Below are positions 12,397-20,946 of a stretch of DNA of 64,000 bases, piece after piece (the stretch's first letter is position 1; every line of letters starts with the position of its first letter). The stretch lies in NCBI RefSeq assembly GCF_030345075.1, contig NZ_CP128361.1:6634001-6698000 (forward strand). The letters run 5' to 3'. Source of the DNA: Solwaraspora sp. WMMA2065 (GTDB lineage: Bacteria; Actinomycetota; Actinomycetes; Mycobacteriales; Micromonosporaceae). Under the pieces are notes generated by a model. It was not told the origin of the DNA. It was given only the letters and a program-made list of their open reading frames with translations, and did no database searches. Position numbers and translations under genes: made by a program.

Positions 12397-13140
12397 GTGT
12401 ACGAATCCGAGGACGCCGAGATCTACGACCTGATTCACCAGGGGCGGGGCAAGGACTACGCCGCTGAGGCCGCCGAGGTCACCCGACTCGTGCTGGCCGA
12501 CAAGCCGGACGCGGCCTCACTGCTGGACGTCGCCTGCGGCACCGGCGAGCATCTGCAGCACCTCTCGGCGTCCTTCCCGCACGTCGAGGGGGTCGACATA
12601 TCCGCCGACATGCTGCTGAGCGCCAAGGCGCGGCTGCCGCTGGTGCCGTTGCACCAGAGCGACATGCGCTCCTTCGCCCTGGGACGTCGTTTCGACGCGG
12701 TGACCTGTCTGTTCAGCTCGATCGGTCACATGCGTACGACCGCCGAGCTCACCGCCGCGCTGCGCTGCTTCGCCGAGCACACCGTGCCCGGCGGCGTCGC
12801 GGTGGTGGACCCGTGGTGGTTCCCCGACACGTTCCTGCCCGGGTACGTCGCCAGCGACGTGGTCCGGGCGGACGGGCGCACCATCGCCCGGGTCTCCCAC
12901 GCGTCGCAGGAGGGCAACGCAACCCGGATGGACGTGCAGTACCTGATCGCCGACGCGGACTCGGGCATCCGCCACCTCGCGGAAAGCACTCTGATCACCT
13001 TGTTCACCCGCGAGGAGTACGAGGCCGCGTTCCGGGCCGCCGGGTTCACGCCGACCTATCTGGACCAGGGGCCGGGTGCCAGGGGTCTGTTCGTCGCGGT
13101 CCGGCAGGGGCGGCCGGAGCAGGCGTCGGCGGGTACCTGA
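12397..13140 (+). CDS. TylM1/DesVI-type dTDP-aminosugar N-methyltransferase
   Basis: A 247-residue class I SAM-dependent methyltransferase. The SAM-binding motif LLDVACGTG lies near residues 46-54. The opening YDLIHQGRGKDYAAEA, the block VVDPWWFPDTF and the closing GARGLFVAV match the TylM1/DesVI/VinG family, which N-methylates dTDP-3- or 4-amino-deoxyhexoses before transfer to macrolides or macrolactams. GTG 12397 is chosen because it gives the family N-terminus (VYES, where TylM1 has MYEV) and a normal length; it lies 8 bp after the preceding PKS stop, so the gene is probably co-transcribed with it. No sugar synthesis or glycosyltransferase gene is in the window, so the substrate pathway must be outside it, unless the enzyme has been recruited to methylate another amine. 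Confidence 0.88.
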   Translation: MYESEDAEIYDLIHQGRGKDYAAEAAEVTRLVLADKPDAASLLDVACGTGEHLQHLSASFPHVEGVDISADMLLSAKARLPLVPLHQSDMRSFALGRRFDAVTCLFSSIGHMRTTAELTAALRCFAEHTVPGGVAVVDPWWFPDTFLPGYVASDVVRADGRTIARVSHASQEGNATRMDVQYLIADADSGIRHLAESTLITLFTREEYEAAFRAAGFTPTYLDQGPGARGLFVAVRQGRPEQASAGT

Positions 13141-13153
13141 CCGGTACGTGGCA

Positions 13154-13195
13154 CCGGGCGGGCGGTGGAACCGGACGGTCCCACCGCCCGCCCGG
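13154..13195. terminator. Bidirectional hairpin terminator
   Basis: A perfect 15-bp inverted repeat (13154-13168 with 13181-13195, 12-nt loop) lies between the stop codons of the convergent methyltransferase and thioesterase genes. It is very GC-rich with no U-run, as is common for actinobacterial terminators. Confidence 0.8.
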
Positions 13196-13249
13196 ACAGC
13201 ACGGTGCGCCCGGCACCGGACCAGCCGCCGGTCAGACCAGTCGTCGGTC

Positions 13250-14026
13250 TCAGGTTAGCCGTCGGGTGATCAGTTCGAGCACGGTGGCCGCGTGTTCATT
13301 GAGGTAGAAGTGGCCGCCCGGGAAGACCCGTAGCTCGAAGGCGCCGGTGGTGTGGTCCCGCCATGCCTCGGCCTCCGTGACGGTCACCTCGGTGTCCTGG
13401 TCACCGACCAGGGCGAGTACCGGGCTGCGCAGCGGCGGCCCGGGCCGGTGCCGGTAGGACTCGACCGCACGGTAGTCGCAGCGGGTCGCCGGCAGGATCA
13501 TGTTGAGCATGTCCACGTCGTCCAGCAGCTCGCTGCCGGTACCGCTGAGCCGGGCCAGTTCCGCGCGCAAGCCGTGGTCGTCGAGACGGTGCACACTGGT
13601 CTCCCGATGCCGCGACGGCGCGCGTCGACCGGAGGCGATCAGCGCGGCCGGTGTGGTGCCGTCGCGTTCCAACCGGCGCGCGACCTCGTAGCCGACCATC
13701 GCGCCCATGCTGTGCCCGAACAGGGCCAGGGGCCGGTCGCGCCAGTCGGCCAGCTCCGCGGTGACCAGATCGGCGAGTCGTTCGATGTCGTCGATGCCGG
13801 GCTCGTGCCGCCGGTCCTGGCGTCCCGGATACTGGATGGCCAGCACGTCCACCGAGGCTGGTACGCCTCGGGCGACCGGCAGGTAGTACGAAGCCGACCC
13901 TCCCGCGTGCGGGAAGCACACCAGTCGGGTGGCGGCGTCCGGCTTCGGCCGGAACCGGCGGACCCACGAGGTCGTGGCCGAGGTCAAGGGGACTCCGATC
14001 GCCGTACCAGCAAATGGTGTGACCAT
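13250..14026 (-). CDS. Type II thioesterase
   Basis: A 258-residue alpha/beta hydrolase of the editing thioesterase family that clears stalled or aberrant acyl groups from PKS carrier proteins. The N-terminal block LVCFPHAGGSASYY, the nucleophile motif GHSMGA and the C-terminal GGHFYL with the catalytic His are all present. Length matches the family (about 250 residues). ATG 14026 is the first plausible start before the conserved RLVCFPHAG segment; the long open frame upstream is non-coding on this strand. The gene is divergent from the vinJ-type gene and convergent with the methyltransferase, so it is the only minus-strand gene of the cluster besides the stand-alone ACP. With three AT-less modules and one degenerate module in the line, an editing enzyme would have a clear job, but that link is inference. 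Confidence 0.93.
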   Translation of the reverse strand: MVTPFAGTAIGVPLTSATTSWVRRFRPKPDAATRLVCFPHAGGSASYYLPVARGVPASVDVLAIQYPGRQDRRHEPGIDDIERLADLVTAELADWRDRPLALFGHSMGAMVGYEVARRLERDGTTPAALIASGRRAPSRHRETSVHRLDDHGLRAELARLSGTGSELLDDVDMLNMILPATRCDYRAVESYRHRPGPPLRSPVLALVGDQDTEVTVTEAEAWRDHTTGAFELRVFPGGHFYLNEHAATVLELITRRLT

Positions 14027-14050
14027 GACAGGCCGGCGGCGGGGGTGGCA

Positions 14051-14070
14051 ACCCGTGCTCACCCCTAGCG
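14051..14070 (-). promoter_or_regulatory. TAGGGG-type direct repeat in divergent promoter region
   Basis: Read on the minus strand, CGCTAGGGGT is followed directly by GAGCACGGGT, giving two GGGT cores 10 bp apart. The 10-mer CGCTAGGGGT also matches the repeat upstream of the giant PKS (23935-23943 and flanking C). It lies in the 177-bp gap between the divergent thioesterase and vinJ-type genes. It is a candidate site for a cluster regulator not seen in this window. Confidence 0.35.
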
Positions 14071-14203
14071 GCGGTGCGGGGCTGATCTGGGGTTGTCCGG
14101 CGTTCTGGCCGCTGGCACCGTCGGAACCGACACCGTGGGTCCCGGCACCGGCCGGATCCGATGCGGTACGGGGCGGACACGGTGAGGTCGGCGAGGTGTG
14201 AAC

Positions 14204-15121
14204 ATGGCAGTGGCTGCGCACGACAAGGGACTCGTGCCGTTCGGGGAGTACCAGACGTGGTACCGGGTGACCAGACCGGCCGGCGCGGGCCGGCCGGCGC
14301 TGGTCGTGGTGCACGGCGGTCCGGGCAGCACCCACGACTACCTGCTGAACCTGGCCGGGCTGGCCGAACACGGCTGGCCGGTGGTGCACTACGACCAGAT
14401 CGGCAACGGCGGCTCCACCCGCCTGCCCGACCGGGGCGCCGACTTCTGGACCGTCGAGCTGTTCCTCGCCGAGCTGGACAACCTGCTGCGCTCGCTCGGT
14501 GTCGCCGACGACTACGTGTTGTTCGGCCATTCGTGGGGTGGCCCGCTGGTGGCCCGGCACGCGGCGACCCGTCCGGCCGGGCTGCGCGGCCTGGTCGTCG
14601 CCAACGCGCCGGCTTCGTATCCACTGTGGCTGCAGGAGGCGCGACGGCTGCGCCAGGCGTTGCCGGCCGGGGTGAACGAGACCCTGCTCCGCCACGAGCA
14701 GGCGGGGACCACCGACAGCCAGGAGTACTTCACCGCCATGCGGGTGTTCTACGACCGGCACGTCTGCCGGGTCACGCCGTGGCCACGGGACTATCTGGCG
14801 TCGTTCATGGAGATCGCGAACGACCCGACGGTGTACCTGACCATGAACGGCCCGAGCGAGTTCCACGTCATCGGTACGCTGCGGGACTGGTCCGTCGTCG
14901 ACTGCCTGGCCGACATCCGGGTGCCCACCCTGGTGCTGTCCGGCCGGCACGACGAGGCGACCCCGGCGACGTTGCAGCCGTACCTGGACCGGGTGCCCGG
15001 TGCCCGGTGGGTGGTCTTCGAGGAGTCCAGTCACCTGCCGCACCTGGAGGAGCCGGAGCGCTTCGCCGAGGTGCTGCTGGAGTTCCTCACCGAACTGAAG
15101 GGGGAGGGCACGCATGGCTGA
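14204..15121 (+). CDS. vinJ: VinJ-type aminopeptidase (proline iminopeptidase family)
   Basis: A 305-residue alpha/beta hydrolase of the proline iminopeptidase family. The oxyanion region HGGPGSTHDYL, the nucleophile motif GHSWGG (Ser110), an Asp in LSGRHDEATP and a C-terminal His in SSHLPHLEEPE are visible. In vicenistatin biosynthesis VinJ removes the protecting alanine from the N-terminus of the finished polyketide chain so the freed beta-amine can close the macrolactam. ATG 14204 is preferred over GTG 14198 because GAGG sits 7 bp before it. The gene overlaps the VinK-type gene by 8 bp, which suggests translational coupling. The assignment rests on the complete vin-type gene set around it as well as on the family motifs. 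Confidence 0.88.
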   Translation: MAVAAHDKGLVPFGEYQTWYRVTRPAGAGRPALVVVHGGPGSTHDYLLNLAGLAEHGWPVVHYDQIGNGGSTRLPDRGADFWTVELFLAELDNLLRSLGVADDYVLFGHSWGGPLVARHAATRPAGLRGLVVANAPASYPLWLQEARRLRQALPAGVNETLLRHEQAGTTDSQEYFTAMRVFYDRHVCRVTPWPRDYLASFMEIANDPTVYLTMNGPSEFHVIGTLRDWSVVDCLADIRVPTLVLSGRHDEATPATLQPYLDRVPGARWVVFEESSHLPHLEEPERFAEVLLEFLTELKGEGTHG

Positions 15122-16046
15122 GGGGCGTACCGCGCTGGTGTTCCCGGGCATGGGACCCACCGGCTTCGCCGAGGTCGGCCGGTTCATGCTGGCCAACCCG
15201 TACGCGCGGGAGCTGACCGCGACCGCCGACGAGGTCCTCGGATACCCGTTGCTGGAGCGCTACCGCACCGGCGGCGACTACTCGGAGGCCGCGCAGGTGG
15301 CCTTCTTTGTCAACTGCCTGGCGCTGGCCCGCTGGAGCGAGCAGGGCGGGACGGTGCCGGACTTCTGCGTCGGGCCGAGCTTCGGTGAGAAGCCGCTGAT
15401 CGCCTACGTCGGCGCGTTGCCGGTACCGCAGGCCATCTGGCTTACCGCGCAGCTGGCCCGTCGGATGGAGGAGTACTTCGCCACCGAGCACCGTGACGTG
15501 GTGACACACTCGTTCACCCGTACACCGGAGCCGCTGCTGCGGGAGGTGCTCGACGAGCTCGCCGGGCAAGGGGAGTGGCACGAGATCTCCTGCTACGTGG
15601 ATCATGACTTCCACATGCTGTCGCTGCGGGAACACATGCTCGACTGGCTGGCGGCGAGGCTGCGGTCGGCGGGCGGACTCCCGCTCTACACGATGCGTCC
15701 GCCGATGCACTGCGCCGCCTTCGCGCCGTTGCGCGACATCGTGGCGCGGGAGGTGCTCGACGGGCTTGAGTTCGCCGACCCGGCGGTGCCGGTCGTCGCC
15801 GATCAGGACGGCACGCTGGTCACCACCGGAGCGGGGGTGCGCCAGATGCTGCTGGACAGCTTCGTCCGGCCGCTGCGTTGGCCCGACGTGGTCGCATCGC
15901 TTCGTACGCGGGGCGTGCGTGAGGTGCGCGTCTGCGGGCCCGACCGGTTGTTCGGCCGGGTGCGGGCGACCACTGCGGCGTTCGAGGTGGTCGCTGTCAC
16001 GCCCCGGCTTGCCCTGCAGCCGAGACGGTCCACCGCGGCGGTCTGA
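15114..16046 (+). CDS. vinK: VinK-type trans-acting dipeptidyl acyltransferase
   Basis: A 310-residue stand-alone acyltransferase of the FabD/PKS-AT fold. It has a nucleophile in GPSFGE (Ser89) and the catalytic His in MHCAAF (His199), equivalent to the FabD SHCALM motif. The position of the malonyl-carboxylate-binding Arg of FabD (context MRGKFM) reads QLARRM here, placing Leu where Arg is expected by hand alignment. This fits VinK, which moves an alanyl-aminoacyl group from the stand-alone ACP to the PKS loading ACP, and argues against a malonyl donor role. The start ATG lies inside the end of the upstream peptidase gene. A strong hairpin follows the stop. Confidence 0.87.
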   Translation: MAEGRTALVFPGMGPTGFAEVGRFMLANPYARELTATADEVLGYPLLERYRTGGDYSEAAQVAFFVNCLALARWSEQGGTVPDFCVGPSFGEKPLIAYVGALPVPQAIWLTAQLARRMEEYFATEHRDVVTHSFTRTPEPLLREVLDELAGQGEWHEISCYVDHDFHMLSLREHMLDWLAARLRSAGGLPLYTMRPPMHCAAFAPLRDIVAREVLDGLEFADPAVPVVADQDGTLVTTGAGVRQMLLDSFVRPLRWPDVVASLRTRGVREVRVCGPDRLFGRVRATTAAFEVVAVTPRLALQPRRSTAAV

Positions 16047-16107
16047 AACGGCCGGGCCGGCGGTCACCGGTGACCGGGGCGGAGAACCGTCGGCGCTTCG
16101 CCGGATC

Positions 16108-16148
16108 CCGGCCGGATCCGGTGCGGACCGCAACCCGGATCCGGCCGG
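16108..16148. terminator. Bidirectional hairpin terminator
   Basis: A perfect 14-bp inverted repeat (16108-16121 with 16135-16148) with a 13-nt loop that can itself pair. It lies between the convergent stops of the vinK-type gene and the minus-strand ACP gene. Confidence 0.78.
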
Positions 16149-16158
16149 ACCTGGCAGC

Positions 16159-16407
16159 TCAGGCGGCCTGCATCCGGACCGCCGACAGCGTCGTCCAGAG
16201 CACCTCCGGGGTAGCGAACGACTCCATCGCCAACGCCTCGTCGGTGAACCGCACCGTGTACGCCGACTCGATCGCGGCGAGCAGTTCGACGGTCCCGAGT
16301 GAATCGAGACCGAAATCACGCAGCGAGCTTTCCGGCGACAGCTTCTCGTCGTCGCCGATGAATGGCAGGTGTTGGCGGAGCAGTGTCTCGAACTGGTCGT
16401 CCCACAT
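16159..16407 (-). CDS. vinL: Stand-alone acyl carrier protein, VinL type
   Basis: An 82-residue acidic carrier protein with the phosphopantetheine attachment Ser in [10 protein letters not shown] (Ser36). Length and sequence are those of discrete ACPs and not of PKS-embedded ones. In the vin pathway VinL carries 3-methylaspartate, then 3-aminoisobutyrate, then the alanylated dipeptide. ATG 16407 is chosen because GGAG lies 8 bp upstream on the minus strand and residues before it have no carrier-protein similarity. The gene stands alone on the minus strand between the vinK- and vinM-type genes, with a divergent 90-bp promoter region towards vinM and a shared terminator towards vinK. Confidence 0.9.
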   Translation of the reverse strand: MWDDQFETLLRQHLPFIGDDEKLSPESSLRDFGLDSLGTVELLAAIESAYTVRFTDEALAMESFATPEVLWTTLSAVRMQAA

Positions 16408-16459
16408 GATGGCGACTCCGATTGAAGAAATCCTGCTGGTCTGATTGATCCTACCATTT

Positions 16460-16474
16460 CGCATCGACGATGCG
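16460..16474. repeat. Short inverted repeat in divergent vinL/vinM promoter region
   Basis: CGCATC and GATGCG arms separated by GAC lie in the 90-bp gap between the divergent ACP and adenylation genes, which is less GC-rich than its surroundings. It may be an operator or a short mRNA hairpin ahead of the plus-strand gene. No regulator is assigned. Confidence 0.3.
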
Positions 16475-16497
16475 AGCTGAAAAGATGGGGGTAAAAA

Positions 16498-18069
16498 ATG
16501 GACGAAGCTGCCATTGGCGTCTTGTCGGCACGATTCATGCGAGGGCTGGAGACCGCCCCGGACCAGCCGGCGATCCGGATCAATTCCGACACGCTCAGTT
16601 ATGCCGAGGCGCACCGGACGGCACTGCGCTGGGCGGCGGTGCTGACCGAGCACGCCGGGGGGCGACCCGCTCCGGTCGGGGTCCTGGCGGCGGGCAGCAT
16701 TCCGGCGTACGTCGGGATCCTCGCCGCCCTGTACGCCGGCGCCACGGTCGTTCCGCTGCATCCCGACTTCCCGCCGGCCCGTACCCGGGCCATGCTCGAC
16801 GCCGCCGGCGTCACCGTCGTGGTGACCGACGAGCCGGCGGTGGCCGGCCTGCCCGCGTCGCTACCGGCCGGTCGGGACGTCGCGGTCCTGGTCGCCGGGC
16901 AGGACCCGCAGCCCCGGTCGCCGCTGCGGATGCTGCCCGGCCGGTCCGGGCGGCCGCTGCCCGCGCCGCGACCGGTGCTGCCCGGCGACGCCGCGTACAT
17001 GCTGTTCACCTCCGGGTCGACCGGGCGACCGAAGGGGGTGCCGATCACCCATGCCAGTCTGGCCCACTACTTCCGCCTGCTGGACCAGCGCTACGACTTC
17101 GACAGCGCCGACGTGTTCTCGCAGACGTTCGACCTGAACTTCGACTGCGCCATGTTCGACCTGTTCTGCGCCTGGGGAGCCGGAGCACAGCTGCTGCGGG
17201 TACCCGGGCAGGCCTACCGGGACCTGCCCGGCTTCCTCGCCGCTCACCAGGTGTCCGTCTGGTTCTCCACCCCCAGCAGCATCGGGCTGGTTCGTCGCCT
17301 GGGCGGCCTCGGCGCGGGCTCGCTGCCGACGCTGCGGCGCAGCTTCTTCGCCGGTGAGGCACTGCGCTGCCGGGACGCGGCACACTGGCAGGACGCGGCG
17401 GTCAACTCCACCGTGGAGAATCTGTACGGGCCGACCGAACTGACCATCACCGTCACCCGGCACCGCTACGGGGCCGGGTCGCATCAGCTGGCCGTCAACG
17501 GTGTCGTGCCGATCGGGCCACTGCACGACGGGCACCAGCAGTTGCTGGTGGACGAGGCCGGACAGCCGGTTGCCGACGAGGGGGAGCTGTGGGTGAGCGG
17601 GCCGCAACTGGCTCCCGGCTACCTCGATCCGGCCGACGGCGACGGACGCTTCGTCGTCCGCGACGGGCGGACCTGGTACCGCACCGGCGACCGGGTACGC
17701 CGCACCTCCGGCGGCGAACTGCTCTACCTCGGTCGACTCGACGCCCAGGTGCAGGTGCACGGGTGGCGGGTCGAACTCGCCGAGATCGAACACGCGGTAC
17801 GCGGCTGCGTCGGCGTCGACGACGCGGCCGTCCTCGACGTCACGGTGGACGACACGACCGAGCTGGTCGTGTTCTACACCGGGCGACCGGCCGCGGTGGT
17901 CGAACTGACCCGGCAGCTGCGGCAGAGCCTGCCGCAGCGACTGGTGCCCCGGAGCTACGAACACCGCGACGAGCTGCCGCTGAATGCCAACCGCAAGGTG
18001 GACCGACCGGCGCTCCGGGCCCGGGCGAGGGAAATGGTGACCGGATTCCCCAAGCTGGCACCCGCCTGA
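16498..18069 (+). CDS. vinM: Stand-alone adenylation enzyme, VinM type (alanine ligase)
   Basis: A 523-residue ANL-superfamily enzyme. It shows the P-loop-like [11 protein letters not shown] motif (about residues 168-178), the NLYGPTELT motif, YRTGD, and a C-terminal [11 protein letters not shown] with the catalytic Lys. The architecture resembles NRPS adenylation domains and DltA and has no fused carrier domain. In vicenistatin biosynthesis VinM attaches L-alanine to the amino group of the ACP-bound 3-aminoisobutyrate as a protecting group. The choice of VinM over VinN rests on the other adenylation enzyme carrying the 3-methylaspartate signature. The start ATG is preceded by a GATGGGGG purine run. 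It begins a plus-strand series that continues, after a 157-bp gap, into vinN. Confidence 0.82.
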   Translation: MDEAAIGVLSARFMRGLETAPDQPAIRINSDTLSYAEAHRTALRWAAVLTEHAGGRPAPVGVLAAGSIPAYVGILAALYAGATVVPLHPDFPPARTRAMLDAAGVTVVVTDEPAVAGLPASLPAGRDVAVLVAGQDPQPRSPLRMLPGRSGRPLPAPRPVLPGDAAYMLFTSGSTGRPKGVPITHASLAHYFRLLDQRYDFDSADVFSQTFDLNFDCAMFDLFCAWGAGAQLLRVPGQAYRDLPGFLAAHQVSVWFSTPSSIGLVRRLGGLGAGSLPTLRRSFFAGEALRCRDAAHWQDAAVNSTVENLYGPTELTITVTRHRYGAGSHQLAVNGVVPIGPLHDGHQQLLVDEAGQPVADEGELWVSGPQLAPGYLDPADGDGRFVVRDGRTWYRTGDRVRRTSGGELLYLGRLDAQVQVHGWRVELAEIEHAVRGCVGVDDAAVLDVTVDDTTELVVFYTGRPAAVVELTRQLRQSLPQRLVPRSYEHRDELPLNANRKVDRPALRARAREMVTGFPKLAPA

Positions 18070-18070
18070 G

Positions 18071-18090
18071 TAGGGGCTGGTAGGGGATCC
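18071..18090 (+). promoter_or_regulatory. TAGGGG direct repeat, 10-bp period, upstream of vinN-type gene
   Basis: TAGGGGCTGG is followed immediately by TAGGGGATCC. The gap to the next start (18227) is 157 bp and probably contains a promoter. Similar AGGGG repeats with the same spacing occur ahead of the giant PKS and in the thioesterase/vinJ gap. Confidence 0.4.
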
Positions 18091-18226
18091 CGAAGTCGTC
18101 CACCGGGGGTTATCTTTCTGTCGGCTGATCCCGGTCGGCGGATCCGATCGGCTGATTCGGTCCGGGTGCTGGACAGCAATTCCGCGACGGCGCCTCCAGT
18201 CTTTTCCAGGCGGCAGGAGTGCGGTT

Positions 18227-19723
18227 TTGGACGACGATCTGGTTCACTCGTTGCTGGACGTGGCCGAGGCGGTCGCCCCGACCCGGCCCGCCGTACGCGA
18301 CGCGGTCGGTGCCTGGACCTACGCCGAGCTGCACGAGCACAGCCACGCGGTCGACGCCTGGCTGCACGACCGGGGGGTGGGCCCCGGTGACCGGGTGCTG
18401 GTGCAGGCCCAGACCACCCGCGAGCTGGTCGCGATGTTCTTCGGGGTCTCCCGGCGCGGCGCGACCTTCGTTCCGATCAATCCCGCGACGAAGGCGTTCC
18501 ACCTCGCGGCGGTGGTCGCCAACGCCGAACCCCGCCTGGTGGTCGCCGACCGGGCCAACGCCGAGACGCTGCGCTCGCTCACCCGGCTGCCGGTGCACGA
18601 GACCGGGACGGTGTGGCCACAGGTGCACGCAGGTGCCGGGCGACGGCTCACCCGTACGGCGACGCCGGCGGCCACCGACGCGGCCGCCCTGATCTACACC
18701 TCCGGCAGCACCGCCGCGCCCAAGGCAGTCGTCACCCCGCATGCCCAGACCACGTTCGCCGTACGGGCGTTGCGCGACGCGCTCGGCTACCGCCCGGACG
18801 ACGTGGTGTTCTGCCGCTTCCCGATGTCCTGGGACTACGGGCTGCACAAGGTGCTGATGACCTGTGCGGCGCAGGCCGAGGTGGTGCTCGCCGGCACCGA
18901 GTCGGACCTGGCGTTGCTCGACCGGATGCGGCAGACCGCCACGACCGTGGTTCCGGTGGTGCCGTCACTCGCCGCCATGATCGTCACGCTGGCCCGGCGC
19001 GCCGCCGGACCGCTGCCGCCGGTGCGGATGTTCACCAACACCGGCGCCGCGCTGCCGCAGCCGACGATCGAGCAGCTCCGCGCGGCCTTCCCCGGTGCCC
19101 GGGTGGTCCGCCAGTTCGGCCAGACCGAGTGCAAGCGCATCTCGGTGATGCCCCCGGAACAGGACCGGGAACGCCCCGACTCGGTGGGGCGCCCGCTCGC
19201 CGGCACCGAGGTGCTGATCCTCGACCCGGACGGGCGGAGCGTGCCGCCCGGTGAGACCGGCGAGATCGTGGTCACCGGCCCGCACGTCATGGCCGGCTAC
19301 TGGCGGTCGCCGGAGCAGACTGCCCGGACGTTCCGGCCGGACCCGCGCACTGGGCAAATCCGGCTGCACACCGGCGACTACGGCCGTCTCGACGAGGACG
19401 GCTACCTCTACTTCGCCGGCCGGCGCGACGAGATGTTCAAGCGCAAGGGGATTCGGATGAGCACAGTGGAGATCGAAGCCGCCGCGATGGACGTTCCGGG
19501 CGTGCGGGCGGCCGTCGCGGTGCCGCCCACCCCGCACCGCGACCTCGCCCTCTGCGTGGTCTCCGATCTGGCCCCGCACGTGGTGCTCCGGGAACTGGCC
19601 CGGCGGCTGGAGCCGGCGAAGGTGCCGGCGACCTGCCGGGTGCTCGACGAACTGCCGCTGAACCACCACGGCAAGAACGAGAGAGGGAAGCTCGCCATGA
19701 TCCTGGACGAGGCGCTGTCGTGA
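18227..19723 (+). CDS. vinN: 3-methylaspartate adenylation enzyme, VinN type
   Basis: A 498-residue stand-alone adenylation enzyme with IYTSGSTAAPK, FGQTE, HTGDYG and a C-terminal Lys in LPLNHHGKNERGK. The residues described for VinN substrate binding (Asp230 for the beta-amine, Lys330 and Arg331 for the carboxylate) have equivalents with the same 100-residue spacing: Asp203 in SWDYGL and Lys303-Arg304 in TECKRIS. It should activate (2S,3S)-3-methylaspartate and load it on the VinL-type ACP. The start is TTG 18227, supported by AGGAG 7 bp upstream and by the lack of any in-frame ATG or GTG before the conserved region. The gene overlaps vinO by 4 bp (GTGA). Confidence 0.88.
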   Translation: MDDDLVHSLLDVAEAVAPTRPAVRDAVGAWTYAELHEHSHAVDAWLHDRGVGPGDRVLVQAQTTRELVAMFFGVSRRGATFVPINPATKAFHLAAVVANAEPRLVVADRANAETLRSLTRLPVHETGTVWPQVHAGAGRRLTRTATPAATDAAALIYTSGSTAAPKAVVTPHAQTTFAVRALRDALGYRPDDVVFCRFPMSWDYGLHKVLMTCAAQAEVVLAGTESDLALLDRMRQTATTVVPVVPSLAAMIVTLARRAAGPLPPVRMFTNTGAALPQPTIEQLRAAFPGARVVRQFGQTECKRISVMPPEQDRERPDSVGRPLAGTEVLILDPDGRSVPPGETGEIVVTGPHVMAGYWRSPEQTARTFRPDPRTGQIRLHTGDYGRLDEDGYLYFAGRRDEMFKRKGIRMSTVEIEAAAMDVPGVRAAVAVPPTPHRDLALCVVSDLAPHVVLRELARRLEPAKVPATCRVLDELPLNHHGKNERGKLAMILDEALS

Positions 19724-20946
19724 GCACGGCCACCTGGTACGTGGAACTTGCCGAGCGGTACGGCACCCCGCTGTACCTCTACGACCTGGACCGGATCGAG
19801 TCCGCCCGGCGGGACCTGCTGGCCAGCCTGCCCGAACCGATCGAGCTGTTCTACGCGGTCAAGGCCAACCCGCACCCGCAGGTGGCCGCAGCGGTCGCCG
19901 CGGACCGGGTCCGCGCGGAGATCAGCTCCACCGGCGAGCTGGCGGTCGCCCTCGCCGCCGGCTTCAACGCCGGGCACTGCCTCTACACCGGACCGGGCAA
20001 GACCACCGGTGAGCTGACCGAGGCTATCGGCCGGGGCGTGCGGACGTTCTCGGTGGAATCTCCCGGCGACCTCCGGCGCATCGGTACGGTGGCCAGCCGG
20101 CACGGCGTGGTCGCCCGGTGCCTGCTACGCATCAACAGCGTCACCGCGCGGGCGTCGACGAGTATCCGGATGACCGGGGCGCCGTCGCAGTTCGGTATCG
20201 ACAGCGAGACCCTGCCCGACCTGCTGCCCGAGCTGCGCGAGGTGGCCGGCACCGACATCGTCGGTGCCCACTTCTTCCCGCTGAGCAACGCCCGTGACGA
20301 GGCGAGCCTGATCAGCGAGTTCCAGCACACCGTCACCCTCGCGGCGCAACTGCACGACGAACTCGGCCTGCCGGTGCGGCTGCTGGACATCGGTGGCGGC
20401 TTCGCCGCGCCGTACGCGGTGCCGGGCAGCCGCCCGAGGTACGACAAGGTGCGCGTCGAGCTGGAGAACGCGCTCGATGCCAGCTTCGCCGGCTGGCGCC
20501 ACGGTACGCCGGGCGTCGCCTGCGAGTCCGGGCGCTACCTCGTCGGGGACAGTGGCACCCTGCTCTGCTCGGTGGTCAACCTCAAGACGAGCCGGGGCCG
20601 GCGGTTCGTGATCCTCGACGGCGGAATCAACACCTTCGGCGGCATGTCCGGGCTGGGCCGGCTGCTACCGGTGGCGGTCCAGCTCGACGAGGACGCCCCG
20701 GCCGGTACCGCGAGTCTGGTCGGGCCGCTGTGCACCCCGGGCGACGTGCTCGGCCGCGACGTCGACGTGCCGGAGCTCGCCCCCGGCGACGTGGTGGCGA
20801 TCCCGAACGCGGGTGCGTACGGGCCGACAGCCAGCCTGCTGGCCTTCCTGGGCCGACCGGCCCCGGTCGAGGTGGTCGTCCGGGGCCGCCGGGTCGTTTC
20901 CGTGTCGCGCCTGGAATACCACCGTGACCACGGCCCGTGGACATGA
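19720..20946 (+). CDS. vinO: PLP-dependent decarboxylase, VinO type
   Basis: A 408-residue fold-type III PLP decarboxylase (ornithine/diaminopimelate decarboxylase family). PLP should bind Lys48 in FYAVKANPHP. ESGRYLVGDSG replaces the usual EPGR, and GPLCTPGDVLGRD supplies the active-site Cys-Asp. Like BtrK, members of this branch decarboxylate an amino acid bound to a carrier protein. Here that would convert 3-methylaspartyl-VinL to 3-aminoisobutyryl-VinL. Translation is coupled on both sides, by GTGA overlap with vinN and ATGA overlap with vinI. Specificity is inferred from the vin-type neighbourhood. Confidence 0.87.
   Translation: MSTATWYVELAERYGTPLYLYDLDRIESARRDLLASLPEPIELFYAVKANPHPQVAAAVAADRVRAEISSTGELAVALAAGFNAGHCLYTGPGKTTGELTEAIGRGVRTFSVESPGDLRRIGTVASRHGVVARCLLRINSVTARASTSIRMTGAPSQFGIDSETLPDLLPELREVAGTDIVGAHFFPLSNARDEASLISEFQHTVTLAAQLHDELGLPVRLLDIGGGFAAPYAVPGSRPRYDKVRVELENALDASFAGWRHGTPGVACESGRYLVGDSGTLLCSVVNLKTSRGRRFVILDGGINTFGGMSGLGRLLPVAVQLDEDAPAGTASLVGPLCTPGDVLGRDVDVPELAPGDVVAIPNAGAYGPTASLLAFLGRPAPVEVVVRGRRVVSVSRLEYHRDHGPWT

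Noticed and set aside
15114-16046. Stand-alone AT as the trans malonyltransferase for the AT-less modules
   Set aside because: The surrounding vin-type genes require a VinK, and the carboxylate-binding Arg appears replaced. It is kept only as a point to test.
18077-18094. PimM-type PAS-LuxR operator around the GGGGATCCCG palindrome
   Set aside because: Only about 11 of 16 positions agree with the consensus as I recall it; the direct-repeat reading explains the three sites better.
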